Shown here one piece after another: positions 22,801-35,078 of a stretch of 64,000 nt of DNA (positions are counted from its first letter, which is position 1; every line of letters begins with the position of its first letter). The stretch is taken from contig OZ024795.1 in assembly GCA_964017045.1 (NCBI GenBank), forward strand, positions 54,661,350 through 54,725,349. Reading direction: 5' to 3'. The DNA is from Omphiscola glabra (Eukaryota; Mollusca; Gastropoda; Lymnaeidae). The notes below the pieces were generated by a model. That model was not told the origin of the DNA and did no database searches. It saw nothing but the letters and a program-made list of their open reading frames with translations. The position numbers were made by a program, and so were the translations under genes.

Positions 22801-23157
22801 TTAAGAGAAGAGAACCAAAAAAAACCAAAAAAAACGCACACACAAAAAAAATGTTGCCATGTTTGCAGAAGCGTGACGGGATGGCCATGTGCTATTCGCC
22901 CGACTCGTGAGCCGTGAGGTGAAAAGAAGAGGGTTATCTCAGCGAGAGCTTTGCCTGCCCCCGTAGAGGGGACGTGTTGGAGAGAAAAAACTGCGTTGAT
23001 AGGAACGCCAGGGAATCTCACGTTCTTTTGTACGGGGAGATGGACTGAAAGAAAACATGTTGATTTCTGGGGTGGGGCTGTTGAGGGGGGGGGGCCAATA
23101 TATCAATAAAATTGGGAATATACCAATAAAAGGAGGAGGGCATTATAACAATTAGGA
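22801..23157. other. Spacer, nothing recognised
   Basis: A-rich then G-rich text (run of G at about 23087-23095). No gene seen. Confidence 0.4.
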
Positions 23158-23381
23158 GTGCATGAATATGTATACCTGGTAAGTCAATGGGCATTGCATG
23201 AATATGTATACCTGGTAAGTCAATGAGCATTGCATGAATATGTATACCTGGTAAGTCAATGGGCATAGCATGAATATGTATACCTGGTAAGTCAATGGGC
23301 ATTGCATGCATATGTATACCTGGTAATTCAATGAGCATTGCATGAATATGTATACCTGGTAAGTCAATGGGCATTGCATGA
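23158..23381. repeat. 37-bp minisatellite, 6 copies
   Basis: Units share gcatgaatatgtatacctgg and taagtcaatgggc. Confidence 0.95.
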
Positions 23382-23557
23382 AAACGTTGACATGTATAAA
23401 AAAAACTCTGACTGAAGCTTGATCTTAGAGAAGGGTGTGGCGATTGAGTGGGGGGCGGGGGTTCAGGGGACTTTGTGACCCCATGGCGGTCAGTTACTTT
23501 GATGCCCGTTACTCACGAAGAACAACAAGCCATACAGAATAAAAAATCAAACACAGG

Positions 23558-23805
23558 TAGTCATGTAATAAGTTGTATGTAGTGAGTTAGTCATGTAATA
23601 AGTTGTATGTAGTGAGTTAGTCATGTAATAAGTTGTATGCAGTGAGTTAGTCATGTAATATGCTGTATGTAGTGAGTTAGTCATGTAATAAGTTGTATGC
23701 AGTGAGTTAGTCATGTAATAAGTTGTATGTAGTGAGTTAGTCATGTAATATGCTGTATGTAGTGAGTTAGTCATGTAATATATTGCATGTAGTGCGTTAG
23801 TCATG
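23558..23805. repeat. 30-bp minisatellite, left part, 8 copies
   Basis: Unit tagtcatgtaataagttgta plus tgtagtgagt. The array stops abruptly at the inserted LTR and resumes after it at 24874. Confidence 0.95.
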
Positions 23806-24873
23806 TGTCACACGGTGACCGTTACTGGGGCGGGTGAGGGTGCGGTCACTGGGGCGGGGGTGTCCACTGGTTGATTTACTGGGGCGGGACAGGAGAGAGA
23901 GCTCCAATGTTAGGGTAACGTATGGGTCACGACGGACAGGGTCGGGGGACAAGTTTTAGGGCGTGGATATTTTCGGGTTAAGGACGGAAATTCCTAATTG
24001 ACTGGAAACGAAAGGGGTCAGGAATGTGTTAAGAGATAGCATTCTTGGACCAACAAAGAAGTTTGGGTAGGAACGAGGGGTATAAGTAGGGACATCTAAT
24101 TCGGTAGTTTCACTGAGCACTACGGCCCACACATGAGACTTCTCTCGTCAGAGCTCAGACACATAGACTTACCTAGTACCAGCCTTGCCGCAGTATCAAC
24201 GTAGAACAGTATCAACATAGAGAGGTAAGTGTATGTAAGGTGTATGTATGGAGGAGCTTTATGATAGTTACGTTATGTAGAGATTTAGTATTTTGGAAGT
24301 CTACGGTAAGTAGTTAGAGAGGGCTTAGCATAGATCACTTGGTGTAGGTGACTTATTCATATATTTCAGGAATAGCCACCTTTTAACGTCATTAACTAAT
24401 CGTCACAAACTGGTGACGGAGTGTGTGCGCAGATGCCAGTGCAGAGAGGCAACGAGAGACGCTAACAACCACGACCATAGGCCATAGGACAGATTCACGC
24501 TGTAGAGGGGGCGACAGTCTTGCAAGACTCCACTTCGTCGTATGGTAGCGTTTCGATTGTATGATGCAGAGTTGCTCAATATTGAGAATCACTATTATAA
24601 TGTCATTTTAGTAATCATATATGTACGAAAATCATCCTATTACTTCAAAGTGTATTCCTTCATAGCGCATGCCATTATTCTCATTGTGTATCGAACATTA
24701 CTCTACTTAGCACGTTTAAACAATAAATTAGCTTAAGTCATTTTACGTTCTATTGAAGACTTTGTTTATTGTATGGTTATTGTGTTTCCTTGGACACATC
24801 AAAACAAGGTGGTGTCAGAGGTGTTGTATAAGAATATAGACCAAGGGTCACTTAGCATAGGGAGCTCGTGACA
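23806..24873 (+). mobile_element. Solo LTR of an LTR retrotransposon, inserted in a minisatellite
   Basis: The 1068-bp insert begins TGTCAC and ends GTGACA (TG...CA with 6-bp inverted ends). It is flanked by the perfect 5-bp duplication TCATG (23801-23805, 24874-24878). Internal order fits U3-R-U5: TATA-like tataag at 24081, AATAAA at 24722-24727 near the right, then about 145 bp. A 5-bp duplication is usual for Gypsy or BEL/Pao elements. A strong splice donor (agag|gtaagt) lies at about 24226. No gag, pol or second LTR is present, so this is most simply a recombination-derived solo LTR. One oddity is tggtgtcagaggtg at 24810-24823, which resembles a tRNA-Leu primer-binding site but lies inside the element. 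Confidence 0.85.
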
Positions 24874-25790
24874 TCATGTAATATGTTGTATGTAGTGCGT
24901 TATTCATGTAATATGTTGTATGTTGTGAGTTCGTCCTTTAATATGTTGTATGTAGTGCGTTATTCATGTAATATGTTGTATGTTGTGAGTTCGTCCTTTA
25001 ATATGTTGTATGTAGTGCGTTAGTCATGCAATATGTTGTATGTAGTGCGTTAGTCATGTAATATGTTGTATGTAGTGCGTTAGTCATGTAATATGTTGTA
25101 TGTAGTGAGTTAGTCCTGCAATATGTTGTATGTAGTGAGTTAGTCCTGTAATATGTTGTATGTAGTGAGTTAGTCCTGTAACATGGTGTATGTAGTGAGT
25201 TCGTCATGCAATATGTTGTATGTAGTGCGTTAGTCATGTAATATGTTGTATGTAGTGAGTTAGTCCTGCAATATGTTGTATGTAGTGAGTTAGTTATGTA
25301 ATATGTTGTATGTAGTGAGTTAGTCCTGCAATATGTTGTATGTAGTGAGTTAGTCCTGTAATATGTTGTATGTAGTGAGTTAGTCCTGTAACATGGTGTA
25401 TGTAGTGAGTTCGTCATGCAATATGTTGTATGTAGTGCGTTAGTCATGTAATATGTTGTATGTAGTGAGTTAGTCCTGCAATATGTTGTATGTAGTGAGT
25501 TAGTTATGTAATATGTTGTATGTAGTGAGTTAGTCCTGTAACATGGTGTATGTAGTGAGTTCGTCATGCAATATGTTGTATGTAGTGCGTTAGTCATGTA
25601 ATATGTTGTATGTAGTGAGTTCGTCATGCAATATGTTGTATGTAGTGAGTTAGTCCTGCAATATGTTGTATGTAGTGAGTTAGTCCTGCAATATGTTGTA
25701 TGTAGTGAGTTAGTTATGTAATATGTTGTATGTAGTGAGTTAGTCATGTAACATTTTGTATGTCGTGAGTTAGTCCTGTAGTGTGTTGGT
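24874..25790. repeat. 30-bp minisatellite, right part, about 30 copies
   Basis: Continuation of the array at 23558-23805, with unit atgttgtatgtagtgagtta plus gtcctgtaat and variants (gcgttagtcatg, acatggtgta). Variant blocks recur at about 180-bp and 240-bp steps. A 249-codon minus-strand frame is a repeat artefact. Confidence 0.95.
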
Positions 25791-25845
25791 CCGTCCTTTG
25801 GTCCGTTATATTGTAAGTTTTAAGTTGTTAATTTGCTATATTGTA

Positions 25846-26940
25846 AGTAGTGAGTTGTTACTGTATGTTGTAAGTAGTGAGTTGTTACTGTATGTTGTAT
25901 GTAGTGAGTTGTTACTGTATGTTGTATGTAGTGAGTTGTTACTGTATGTTGTATGTAGTGAGTTGTTACTGTATGTTGTATGTAGTGAGTTGTTACTGTA
26001 TGTTGTATGTAGTGAATTGTTACTGTATGTTGTATGTAGTGAGTTGTTACTGTATGTTGTATGTAGTGAGTTGTTACTGTATGTTGTATGTAGTGAGTTG
26101 TTACTGTATGTTGTATGTAGTGAGTTGTTACTGTATGTTGTATGTAGTGAGTTGTTACTGTATGTTGTATGTAGTGAGTTGTTACTGTATGTTGTATGTA
26201 GTGAGTTGTTACTGTATGTTGTATGTAGTGAGTTGTTACTGTATGTTGTATGTAGTGAGTTGTTACTGTATGTTGTATGTAGTGAGTTGTTACTGTATGT
26301 TGTATGTAGTGAGTTGTTACTGTATGTTGTATGTAGTGAGTTGTTACTGTATGTTGTATGTAGTGAGTTGTTACTGTATGTTGTATGTAGTGAGTTGTTA
26401 CTGTATGTTGTATGTAGTGAGTTGTTACTGTATGTTGTATGTAGTGAGTTGTTACTGTATGTTTTATGTAGTGAGTTGTTACTGTATGTTGTATGTAGTG
26501 AGTTGTTACTGTATGTTGTATGTAGTGAGTTGTTACTGTATGTTGTATGTAGTGAGTTGTTACTGTATGTTGTATGTAGTGAGTTGTTACTGTATGTTGT
26601 ATGTAGTGAGTTGTTACTGTATGTTGTATGTAGTGAGTTGTTACTGTATGTTGTATGTAGTGAGTTGTTACTGTATGTTGTATGTAGTGAGTTGTTACTG
26701 TATGTTGTATGTAGTGAGTTGTTACTGTATGTTGTATGTAGTGAGTTGTTACTGTATGTTGTATGTAGTGAGTTGTTACTGTATGTTGTATGTAGTGAGT
26801 TGTTACTGTATGTTGTATGTAGTGAGTTGTTACTGTATGTTGTATGTAGTGAGTTGTTACTGTATGTTGTATGTAGTGAGTTGTTACTGTATGTTGTATG
26901 TAGTGAGTTGTTAGTGTATGTTGTATGTAGTGAGTTGTGA
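25846..26940. repeat. 27-bp satellite array, about 40 near-identical copies
   Basis: Unit atgttgtatgtagtgagttg plus ttactgt. Only a handful of substitutions occur across about 1.1 kb, so the array is recently homogenised. It shares an 18-20 bp core with the 30-bp array immediately before it. Open frames on three phases (345-385 codons) are artefacts. Confidence 0.97.
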
Positions 26941-27693
26941 CTGTGCTTTGTAAGTAGCAAGGTGTTCGTATGATATGTTGTATGCGGCAGTGTTGTAAGT
27001 AGAGAGTTGGTCCTGTGTGTTGTTGTATGTAACGAATTAGCCCTGTATGTTGTTGTATGTAACGAATTAGCCCTGTATGTTGTTGTATGTAGTAAAGTTA
27101 GTACATTAATCCAGTTGTTGATTCCGCCCTACGTCTCTGGGCGCGGGTTTAATTATAGTTCACCATGAAATCTGTCCATGACATTGAAATGAAGTTTTCT
27201 ATTCTATCAGCTAGCGTTATGTGTAATGTGTAATGTGTAAGCTGGCCATTCAATGGAAGGCGTTCCATCAAACCACTGGACTGGCCCCCGTGTAACTAGA
27301 TCGTAACACTGAAGTCTCTTGACGGCCTTAACTCTGTTCTAACAATTCTTGTAACCAGATCGTGGCTCGGCCGTCTCTTTACGGCATTGACAGTGTTATG
27401 ACAGTTCATTGTCTTTACGGCATTGACAGAGTTATGACAGTTCATTGCTCACGTTTTGTGCTGAACTGTGATTAGTAATCGAGGATATTTCAAGTGATTG
27501 TCACAGTGCGATCACGTGACGTAGCTCTGTGTATAAAGTATGGTTGTGACGTTGTGTGAGTTTTTTTTTCCTTTAGTTATTTCCCCTTTTATCATACGAA
27601 TTTTACTCAGCCATCTATGACGTATGACCGCGGCACTGTGTTGTAAAATAAAAAAACGAGCTAAAAATGTTGTGTACATTTGGTGAGCGACAA
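26941..27693. other. Degenerate repeat tail and spacer
   Basis: From 26941 to about 27105 decayed units related to the preceding arrays appear (tgttgttgtatgtaacgaat, twice). A 36-bp near-duplication with tctttacggcattgaca lies at about 27374-27446. The remainder shows no gene. Confidence 0.55.
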
Positions 27694-29675
27694 AATTACA
27701 CACCAAGGAAACTATATGCAAAATTACACACCAAGGAAACTATATGATGGCTCTGTACTAATTGTACACCAAGGATACTATATGATGCCACTGTACTAAT
27801 TGTACACCAAGGAAACTATATGGTGGCTCTGTACTAATTGTACACCAAGGAAACTATATGGTGGCTCTGTACTAATTGTACACCAAGGAAACTATATGGT
27901 GGCTCTGTACTAATTGTACACCAAGGAAACTATATGATGGCTCTGTACTAATTGTACACCAAGGAAACTATATGATGCCACTGTACTAATTGCACACCAA
28001 GGAAACTGCATGATGCCATGGTACTAATTGTACACCAAGGAAACTATATGATGGCTCTGTACTAATTGTACACTAAGGAAACTATATGATGGCTCTGTAC
28101 TAATTGTACACCAAGGAAACTATATGATGGCTCTGTACTAATTGTACACCAAGGAAACTATATGATGCCACTGTACTAATTGCACACCAAGGAAACTATA
28201 TGATGGCTCTGTACTAATTGCACACCAAGGAAACTATATGATGGCTCTGTACTAATTGTACACCAAGGAAACTATATGATGGCTCTGTACTAATTGCACA
28301 CCAAGGAAACTATATGATGGATCTGTACTAATTGCACACCAAGGAAACTATATGATGGATCTGTACTAATTGCACACCAAGGAAACTATATGATGGATCT
28401 GTACTAATTGCACACCAAGGAAACTATATGATGCCACTGTACTAATTGCACACCAAGGAAACTATATGATGGCTCTGTCCTAATTGCACACCATGGAAAC
28501 TATATGATGCCACTGTACTAATTGTACACCAAGGAAACTATATGATGGCTCTGTACTAATTGTACACCAAGGAAACTATATGATGGCTCTGTCCTAATTG
28601 CACACCATGGAAACTATATGATGCCACTGTACTAATTGTACACCAAGGAAACTATATGATGCCACTGTACTAATTGTACACCAAGGAAACTATATGATGG
28701 CTCTGTCCTAATTGCACACCATGGAAACTATATGATGCCACTGTACTAATTGTACACCAAGGAAACTATATGATGGCTCTGTACTAATTGCACACCAAGG
28801 AAACTATATGATGGCTCTGTACTAATTGCACACCAAGGAAACTATATGATGGCTCTGTACTAATTGCACACCAAGGAAACTATATGATGGCTCTGTACTA
28901 ATTGCACACCAAGGAAACTATATGATGCCACTGTACTAATTGTACACCAAGGAAACTATATGATGGCTCTGTACTAATTGCACACCAAGGAAACTATATG
29001 ATGGCTCTGTACTAATTGCACACCAAGGAAACTATATGATGCCACTGTACTAATTGTACACCAAGGAAACTATATGATGGCTCTGTCCTAATTGCACACC
29101 AAGGAAACTATATGATGGCTCTGTACTAATTGCACACCAAGGAAACTATATGATGCCACTGTACTAATTGTACACCAAGGAAACTATATGATGGCTCTGT
29201 CCTAATTGCACACCATGGAAACTATATGATGGATCTGTACTAATTGTACACCAAGGAAACTATATGATGGCTCTGTACTAATTGTACACCAAGGAAACTA
29301 TATGATGGATCTGTACTAATTGTACACCAAGGAAACTATATGATGGCTCTGTACTAATTGTACACCAAGGAAACTATATGATGGCTCTGTACTAATTGCA
29401 CACCAAGGAAACTATATGATGGCTCTGTACTAATTGCACACCAAGGAAACTATATGATAACTCTGTCCTAATTGTACACCAAGGAAACTATATGATGCCA
29501 CTGTACTAATTGTACACCAAGGAAACTATATGATGCCACTGTACTAATTGTACACCAAGGAAACTATATGATGGCTCTGTACTAATTGTACACCAAGGAA
29601 ACTATATGATGGCTCTGTACTAATTGCACACCAAGGAAACTATATGATGCCACTGTACTAATTGCACGCCGATGA
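27694..29675. repeat. 38-bp satellite array, about 52 copies
   Basis: Unit acaccaaggaaactatatga followed by tggctctgtactaattgt. Diagnostic variants (ccatggaaac, gatgccactg, tggatctg) are arranged in local multiples of the unit, for example 114 bp. Stops are frequent, so no long frame arises. Confidence 0.97.
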
Positions 29676-30499
29676 AACTACAATCAACTGAAATCTTATC
29701 GTCCTCTGGCAATATGGCTCTAAAAAAATTGCCGTTTTTTTTTTTTTTTTTTTTTTTTCTGTCCTCGTTTTTATGGCTACCCATGCGTTACAATGGCCAG
29801 TCAAAGCGAGGCTGGGATGACAAGTCATCAAGAGCACGCGGCTAAATGGCGAGAGAAAACATTAATAACACATCCCCTCTCAAAATACCATTAGAGCTGA
29901 TGATTAAAAGCGGCCACCACTTGTGAAGTATTAAAAGATGCACTTTTCAACATCACTCGGCTATCCCCCTCTCCCCGTCCTCAGTTCGATATTTTCCCTT
30001 TGGTCCATGTTGCCTCCCTTTGGAGCTTGGATTTCTAGCTGATTCGCTTCAATGGTTCATTTCTAAAGCTATAATTTCATTTCTATCACCCAATCTCATG
30101 TTGTATTGCTCAGAGTATTTTTTTTTTTACTTTGATAACCAATGAGTTGTCATTATCTTTTAGAGCTGGTACTCTAGGATTGACAAATCAACTTCTGGCA
30201 CTTTTTGTTTTGTTTGTTTGTTTGTTGAAATAACGTTTTATCTCGGTAATTAGGATTTTTCTTGATATCCTTCTGTTCATTATGCTAAGCGATATTTAAA
30301 TAAGGTATGTTGTTGTTATTTTAAATTGTATAATATGTGGTAGTGATGTTGTTTTATACATTTATTTCAATATAGTTAAATATATTATCTTGTTTTTATT
30401 TCTTTATTTGATTTTTGATTTTTTATTTATTTTCGTAAACATTGTTACCTAGTGAACTTTTGCTTTTAGAGAATGAATGTTTCATTAAAAAAGTAGCAC
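29676..30499. other. Single-copy interval with a 24-bp T-run
   Basis: A run of 24 T (29735-29758) precedes a complex, repeat-free block at 29770-30010 that looks like a conserved noncoding element candidate (see findings). The rest is AT-rich. Confidence 0.4.
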
Positions 30500-32655
30500 A
30501 CTTGAGCTCATCAGTAGCCACTAAATCACAAAATAACTAGGTTTATCCTTAAACTACCAGAGAACATATTGATATGAGCTCATCAGTAGCCACTAAATCA
30601 CAAAATAACTAGGTTTATCCTTAAACTACCAGAGAACATATTGATATGAGCTCATCAGTAGCCACTAAATCACAAAATAACTAGGTTTATCCTTAAACTA
30701 CCAGAGAACATATTGATATGAGCTCATCAGTAGCCACTAAATCACAAAATAACTAGGTTTATCCTTAAACTACCAGAGAACATATTGATATGAGCTCATC
30801 AGTAGCCACTAAATCACAAAATAACTAGGTTTATCCTTAAACTACCAGAGAACATATTGATATGAGCTCATCAGTAGCCACTAAATCGCAAAATAACTAG
30901 GTTTATCCTTAAACTACCAGAGAACATATTGATATGAGCTCATCAGTAGCCACTAAATCGCAAAATAACTAGGTTTATCCTTAAACTACCAGAGAACATA
31001 TTGATATGAGCTCATCAGTAGCCACTAAATCACAAAATAACTAGGTTTATCCTTAAACTACCAGAGAACATATTGATATGAGCTCATCAGTAGCCACTAA
31101 ATCACAAAATAACTAGGTTTATCCTTAAACTACCAGAGAACATATTGATATGAGCTCATCAGTAGCCACTAAATCACAAAATAACTAGGTTTATCCTTAA
31201 ACTACCAGAGAACATATTGATATGAGCTCATCAGTAGCCACTAAATCACAAAATAACTAGGTTTATCCTTAAACTACCAGAGAACATATTGATATGAGCT
31301 CATCAGTAGCCACTAAATCACAAAATAACTAGGTTTATCCTTAAACTACCAGAGAACATATTGATATGAGCTCATCAGTAGCCACTAAATCGCAAAATAA
31401 CTAGGTTTATCCTTAAACTACCAGAGAACATATTGATATGAGCTCATCAGTAGCCACTAAATCGCAAAATAACTAGGTTTATCCTTAAACTACCAGAGAA
31501 CATATTGATATGAGCTCATCAGTAGCCACTAAATCACAAAATAACTAGGTTTATCCTTAAACTACCAGAGAACATATTGATATGAGCTCATCAGTAGCCA
31601 CTAAATCACAAAATAACTAGGTTTATCCTTAAACTACCAGAGAACATATTGATATGAGCTCATCAGTAGCCACTAAATCACAAAATAACTAGGTTTATCC
31701 TTAAACTACCAGAGAACATATTGATATGAGCTCATCAGTAGCCACTAAATCACAAAATAACTAGGTTTATCCTTAAACTACCAGAGAACATATTGATATG
31801 AGCTCATCAGTAGCCACTAAATCACAAAATAACTAGGTTTATCCTTAAACTACCAGAGAACATATTGATATGAGCTCATCAGTAGCCACTAAATCACAAA
31901 ATAACTAGGTTTATCCTTAAACTACCAGAGAACATATTGATATGAGCTCATCAGTAGCCACTAAATCGCAAAATAACTAGGTTTATCCTTAAACTACCAG
32001 AGAACATATTGATATGAGCTCATCAGTAGCCACTAAATCACAAAATAACTAGGTTTATCCTTAAACTACCAGAGAACATATTGATATGAGCTCATCAGTA
32101 GCCACTAAATCACAAAATAACTAGGTTTATCCTTAAACTACCAGAGAACATATTGATATGAGCTCATCAGTAGCCACTAAATCACAAAATAACTAGGTTT
32201 ATCCTTAAACTACCAGAGAACATATTGATATGAGCTCATCAGTAGCCACTAAATCACAAAATAACTAGGTTTATCCTTAAACTACCAGAGAACATATTGA
32301 TATGAGCTCATCAGTAGCCACTAAATCACAAAATAACTAGGTTTATCCTTAAACTACCAGAGAACATATTGATATGAGCTCATCAGTAGCCACTAAATCG
32401 CAAAATAACTAGGTTTATCCTTAAACTACCAGAGAACATATTGATATGAGCTCATCAGTAGCCACTAAATCACAAAATAACTAGGTTTATCCTTAAACTA
32501 CCAGAGAACATATTGATATGAGCTCATCAGTAGCCACTAAATCACAAAATAACTAGATTTATCCTTAAACTACCAGAGAACATATTGATATGAGCTCATC
32601 TGTAGCCACTAAGTGACAAAATAACTAGGTTTATCCTTAAACTACCAGAGAACAT
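30500..32655. repeat. 72-bp satellite array, about 30 near-identical copies
   Basis: Unit gatatgagctcatcagtagc, cactaaatcacaaaataact, aggtttatccttaaactacc, agagaacatatt. Apart from an A/G site (aaatcaca or aaatcgca) the copies are almost invariant until the last two or three. The G copies fall on a 504-bp (seven-unit) grid. Confidence 0.98.
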
Positions 32656-32734
32656 ATTGGTGTGTTGAAATGGGAATCCCTTAAAACCAAGAATCTATGT
32701 TCATACTCATATATTTTAGCAAACTTTAAATCTA

Positions 32735-33370
32735 TGTCTGACAAAATGCCCCATCCGATGTCTGAAAAAGTGACATGCCACATCCGATGCCTGACAAAAT
32801 GACATGCCACATCCAATGTCAGACAAACTGGCATGCCACGTCCGATGTCTGACAAACTGACATGCTATATCGGATTTCTGACAAACTGATATGCCACATC
32901 CAATGTCTGACAAACTGATATGCCACATCCGATGTCTGACAAACTGACATGCTACATCCAATGTCTGACAAACTGATATGCCACATCCAATATCTGACAA
33001 ACTGATATGCTACATCCGATGTCTGATAAACTGACAAGCTACATCCGATGTCTGACAAACTGACAAGCTACATCCGATGTCTGACAAACTGATATGCCAC
33101 ATCCGATGTCTGACAAACTGATATGCCACATCCGATGTCTGACAAACTGATATGCCACATCCAATGTCTGACAAACTGATATGCCACATCCGATGTCTGA
33201 CAAACTGACATGCTACATCCGATGTCTGACAAACTGACAAGCTACATCCGATGTCTGACAAAATGACATGCCACACCCAAAGTCTGACAAAATGACATGC
33301 CACATCCTATGTCTGACAAAATGACATGCCACATCCGAAGTCTGACAAAATGACAAGTGACACCCGAAGT
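32735..33370. repeat. 29-bp minisatellite, about 22 copies
   Basis: Unit core gtctgacaaactgatatgcc plus acatccgat. More diverged than the neighbouring 72-bp array. Minus-strand frames of 70-100 codons are artefacts. Confidence 0.96.
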
Positions 33371-34924
33371 CTGTCAATGACCACAAAACTCACAAAAAGA
33401 TCTGAGCTCATTCTCCAGTGCCATTGACCATGATGAAGAATCCCTGGTTTGATTGACTGCTATAAATAACATCCAACCGACCGCTGGCAATCTGCCGGCG
33501 GTGTCCGCAAACGCGCAGGGGTGTATTCAGTCCACGGTTCTCTGTGGGCCAGCCATTGTCGTCACCGAAATCAAGACAAGGAAACAAGACAATTCCAAAA
33601 AAAGACCCGACCACTTAGAATGTGTCAACACAAGCTCTGTGCGTCTGGCCATCTTGTATTATCCACACAAAAAAGGCCGAGTTCATTCCCCATAGACCGC
33701 TTACCCGCCCTTTGTTTTAACTTGTAGCCGATTTTTCGTTATAACACCTGCAAAACCAATTTCGTTAATAATTCCGGTTCTGAATTTCATGATATTTGCA
33801 TAACGGGATTTACCCCCCCCCCCTCCCTAACTGGCCCTTCCCCACCCCCCACCTCCTTTTCAAATATAGAAACAGGAAAATGCGCTTCAACACTACAATA
33901 CCTTTATTTGTTAGCCGAGTGGTGGCGCTATTGTTCGCAAAGCTCACCTTCGATTTTCTCCCCTTTTCTTCGGCTAATCTCCCATTGAGGTCCATTTTCA
34001 TCACGGCTCTCGACGAGTCTCTTCTCCTTGTACCTCTTTCTCTCTATTTCTCTCTCTCTCATTTCTCCTTTTACTTCTCCCCGGTTGATTCAACTCACGG
34101 GACGCGGCTTGGCCAAGCTTTATTTGATTTTTGGTCAATCTTAATTAGGGAATCAGTGAGCAAAATGACGCGTTCTAGTAGCGATGCAGCAGCCCCCCCC
34201 CCCCCCCGCGCCCCCGCCTCACCCCCTCGCTGATGTTTGATGATGGAAGAATCGGGAAACAGCCGACTGTCCCCCGGATGTGGATGCTTGCTTGCGAGCA
34301 CCATAAATATTAACCGCCTTTTTTTGTTTTGTTTTTTTTTTGTTTAGGGAAGAGGTGATTGTAATTGTGGGTGTGTGGGGTGGGGAGCCGAGGGAGAGGG
34401 GTCAGAAGAGACTGAAAACAATCTCGTCTCGTCACCACAAAGGCAAGTGACAATGGGACCGGTAACAAAAAACTAGTTTTTGAGAGGGGAGGGGTGGAAA
34501 AAAAAAAAGAAGTTCCGGTCTTTAAGGCGCGGTCACGATACATTACGGCGATTGGGTCGTGTTCTCTGCACGTGCTGTAGGACTAATACTTTGAATGGCG
34601 TGTGCACTGACGTGTGACCGGGAGAAAAAAGGGGGGGGGGGGCTGTTGTTAAACGTAGGGGAGGTTGTGGATAGTTAACGGGGTCTTCTTGACGTCAGAG
34701 TCCCCGTAGCAGAGATTCATTAAGCCACGTGATCATTTATCGTTCAAAACAACAGATTATCTCTAACGGTTGGGGAGGGGGTTGGAGCGGGGTGTCGTCG
34801 AGTCTGGACTGGATACTATTGTAAGTCGCCCTTAACCTATCCTGGCGTGTTTCCAGTCGTCTTAACTAAGTCTTGCAATTGGATTCAAATTAGCAAGGAC
34901 GGGAGAGTGAGGCTGACGAAATAT
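33371..34924. other. Ordinary-complexity interval, no gene recognised
   Basis: Several frames of 60-145 codons overlap here (for example 33796-34233), but they run through homopolymer tracts (C-runs at about 33812-33822 and 34192-34206; G-run at 34632-34643) and match nothing I recognise. I see no splice-flanked conserved exon. Confidence 0.4.
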
Positions 34925-35078
34925 CCTTCAATTTAAACCAAATACAGCTCAAGTCAGGGCTAATACTCAAGTCAGGGCTCCTACTCAAGACAGGGCTCCT
35001 ACTCAAGACAGGGCTCCTACTCAAGTCAGGGCTCCTACTCAAGTCAGGGCTGCTACTCAAGTCAGGGCTACTACTCAA
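34925..35078. repeat. 18-bp minisatellite, about 8 copies
   Basis: Unit actcaagtcagggctcct. Confidence 0.94.

Noticed and set aside
25783..26960. Open frames of 345-385 codons on both strands
   Set aside because: Artefacts of the 27-bp satellite.
30500..32655. Regular repeats considered as a CRISPR array
   Set aside because: Units are head-to-tail with no variable spacers, in a eukaryotic context; it is a satellite.
33796..34233. 145-codon frame with hydrophobic stretch
   Set aside because: It runs through C-homopolymers and a CT-rich tract and matches nothing; the proline end comes from a C-run.
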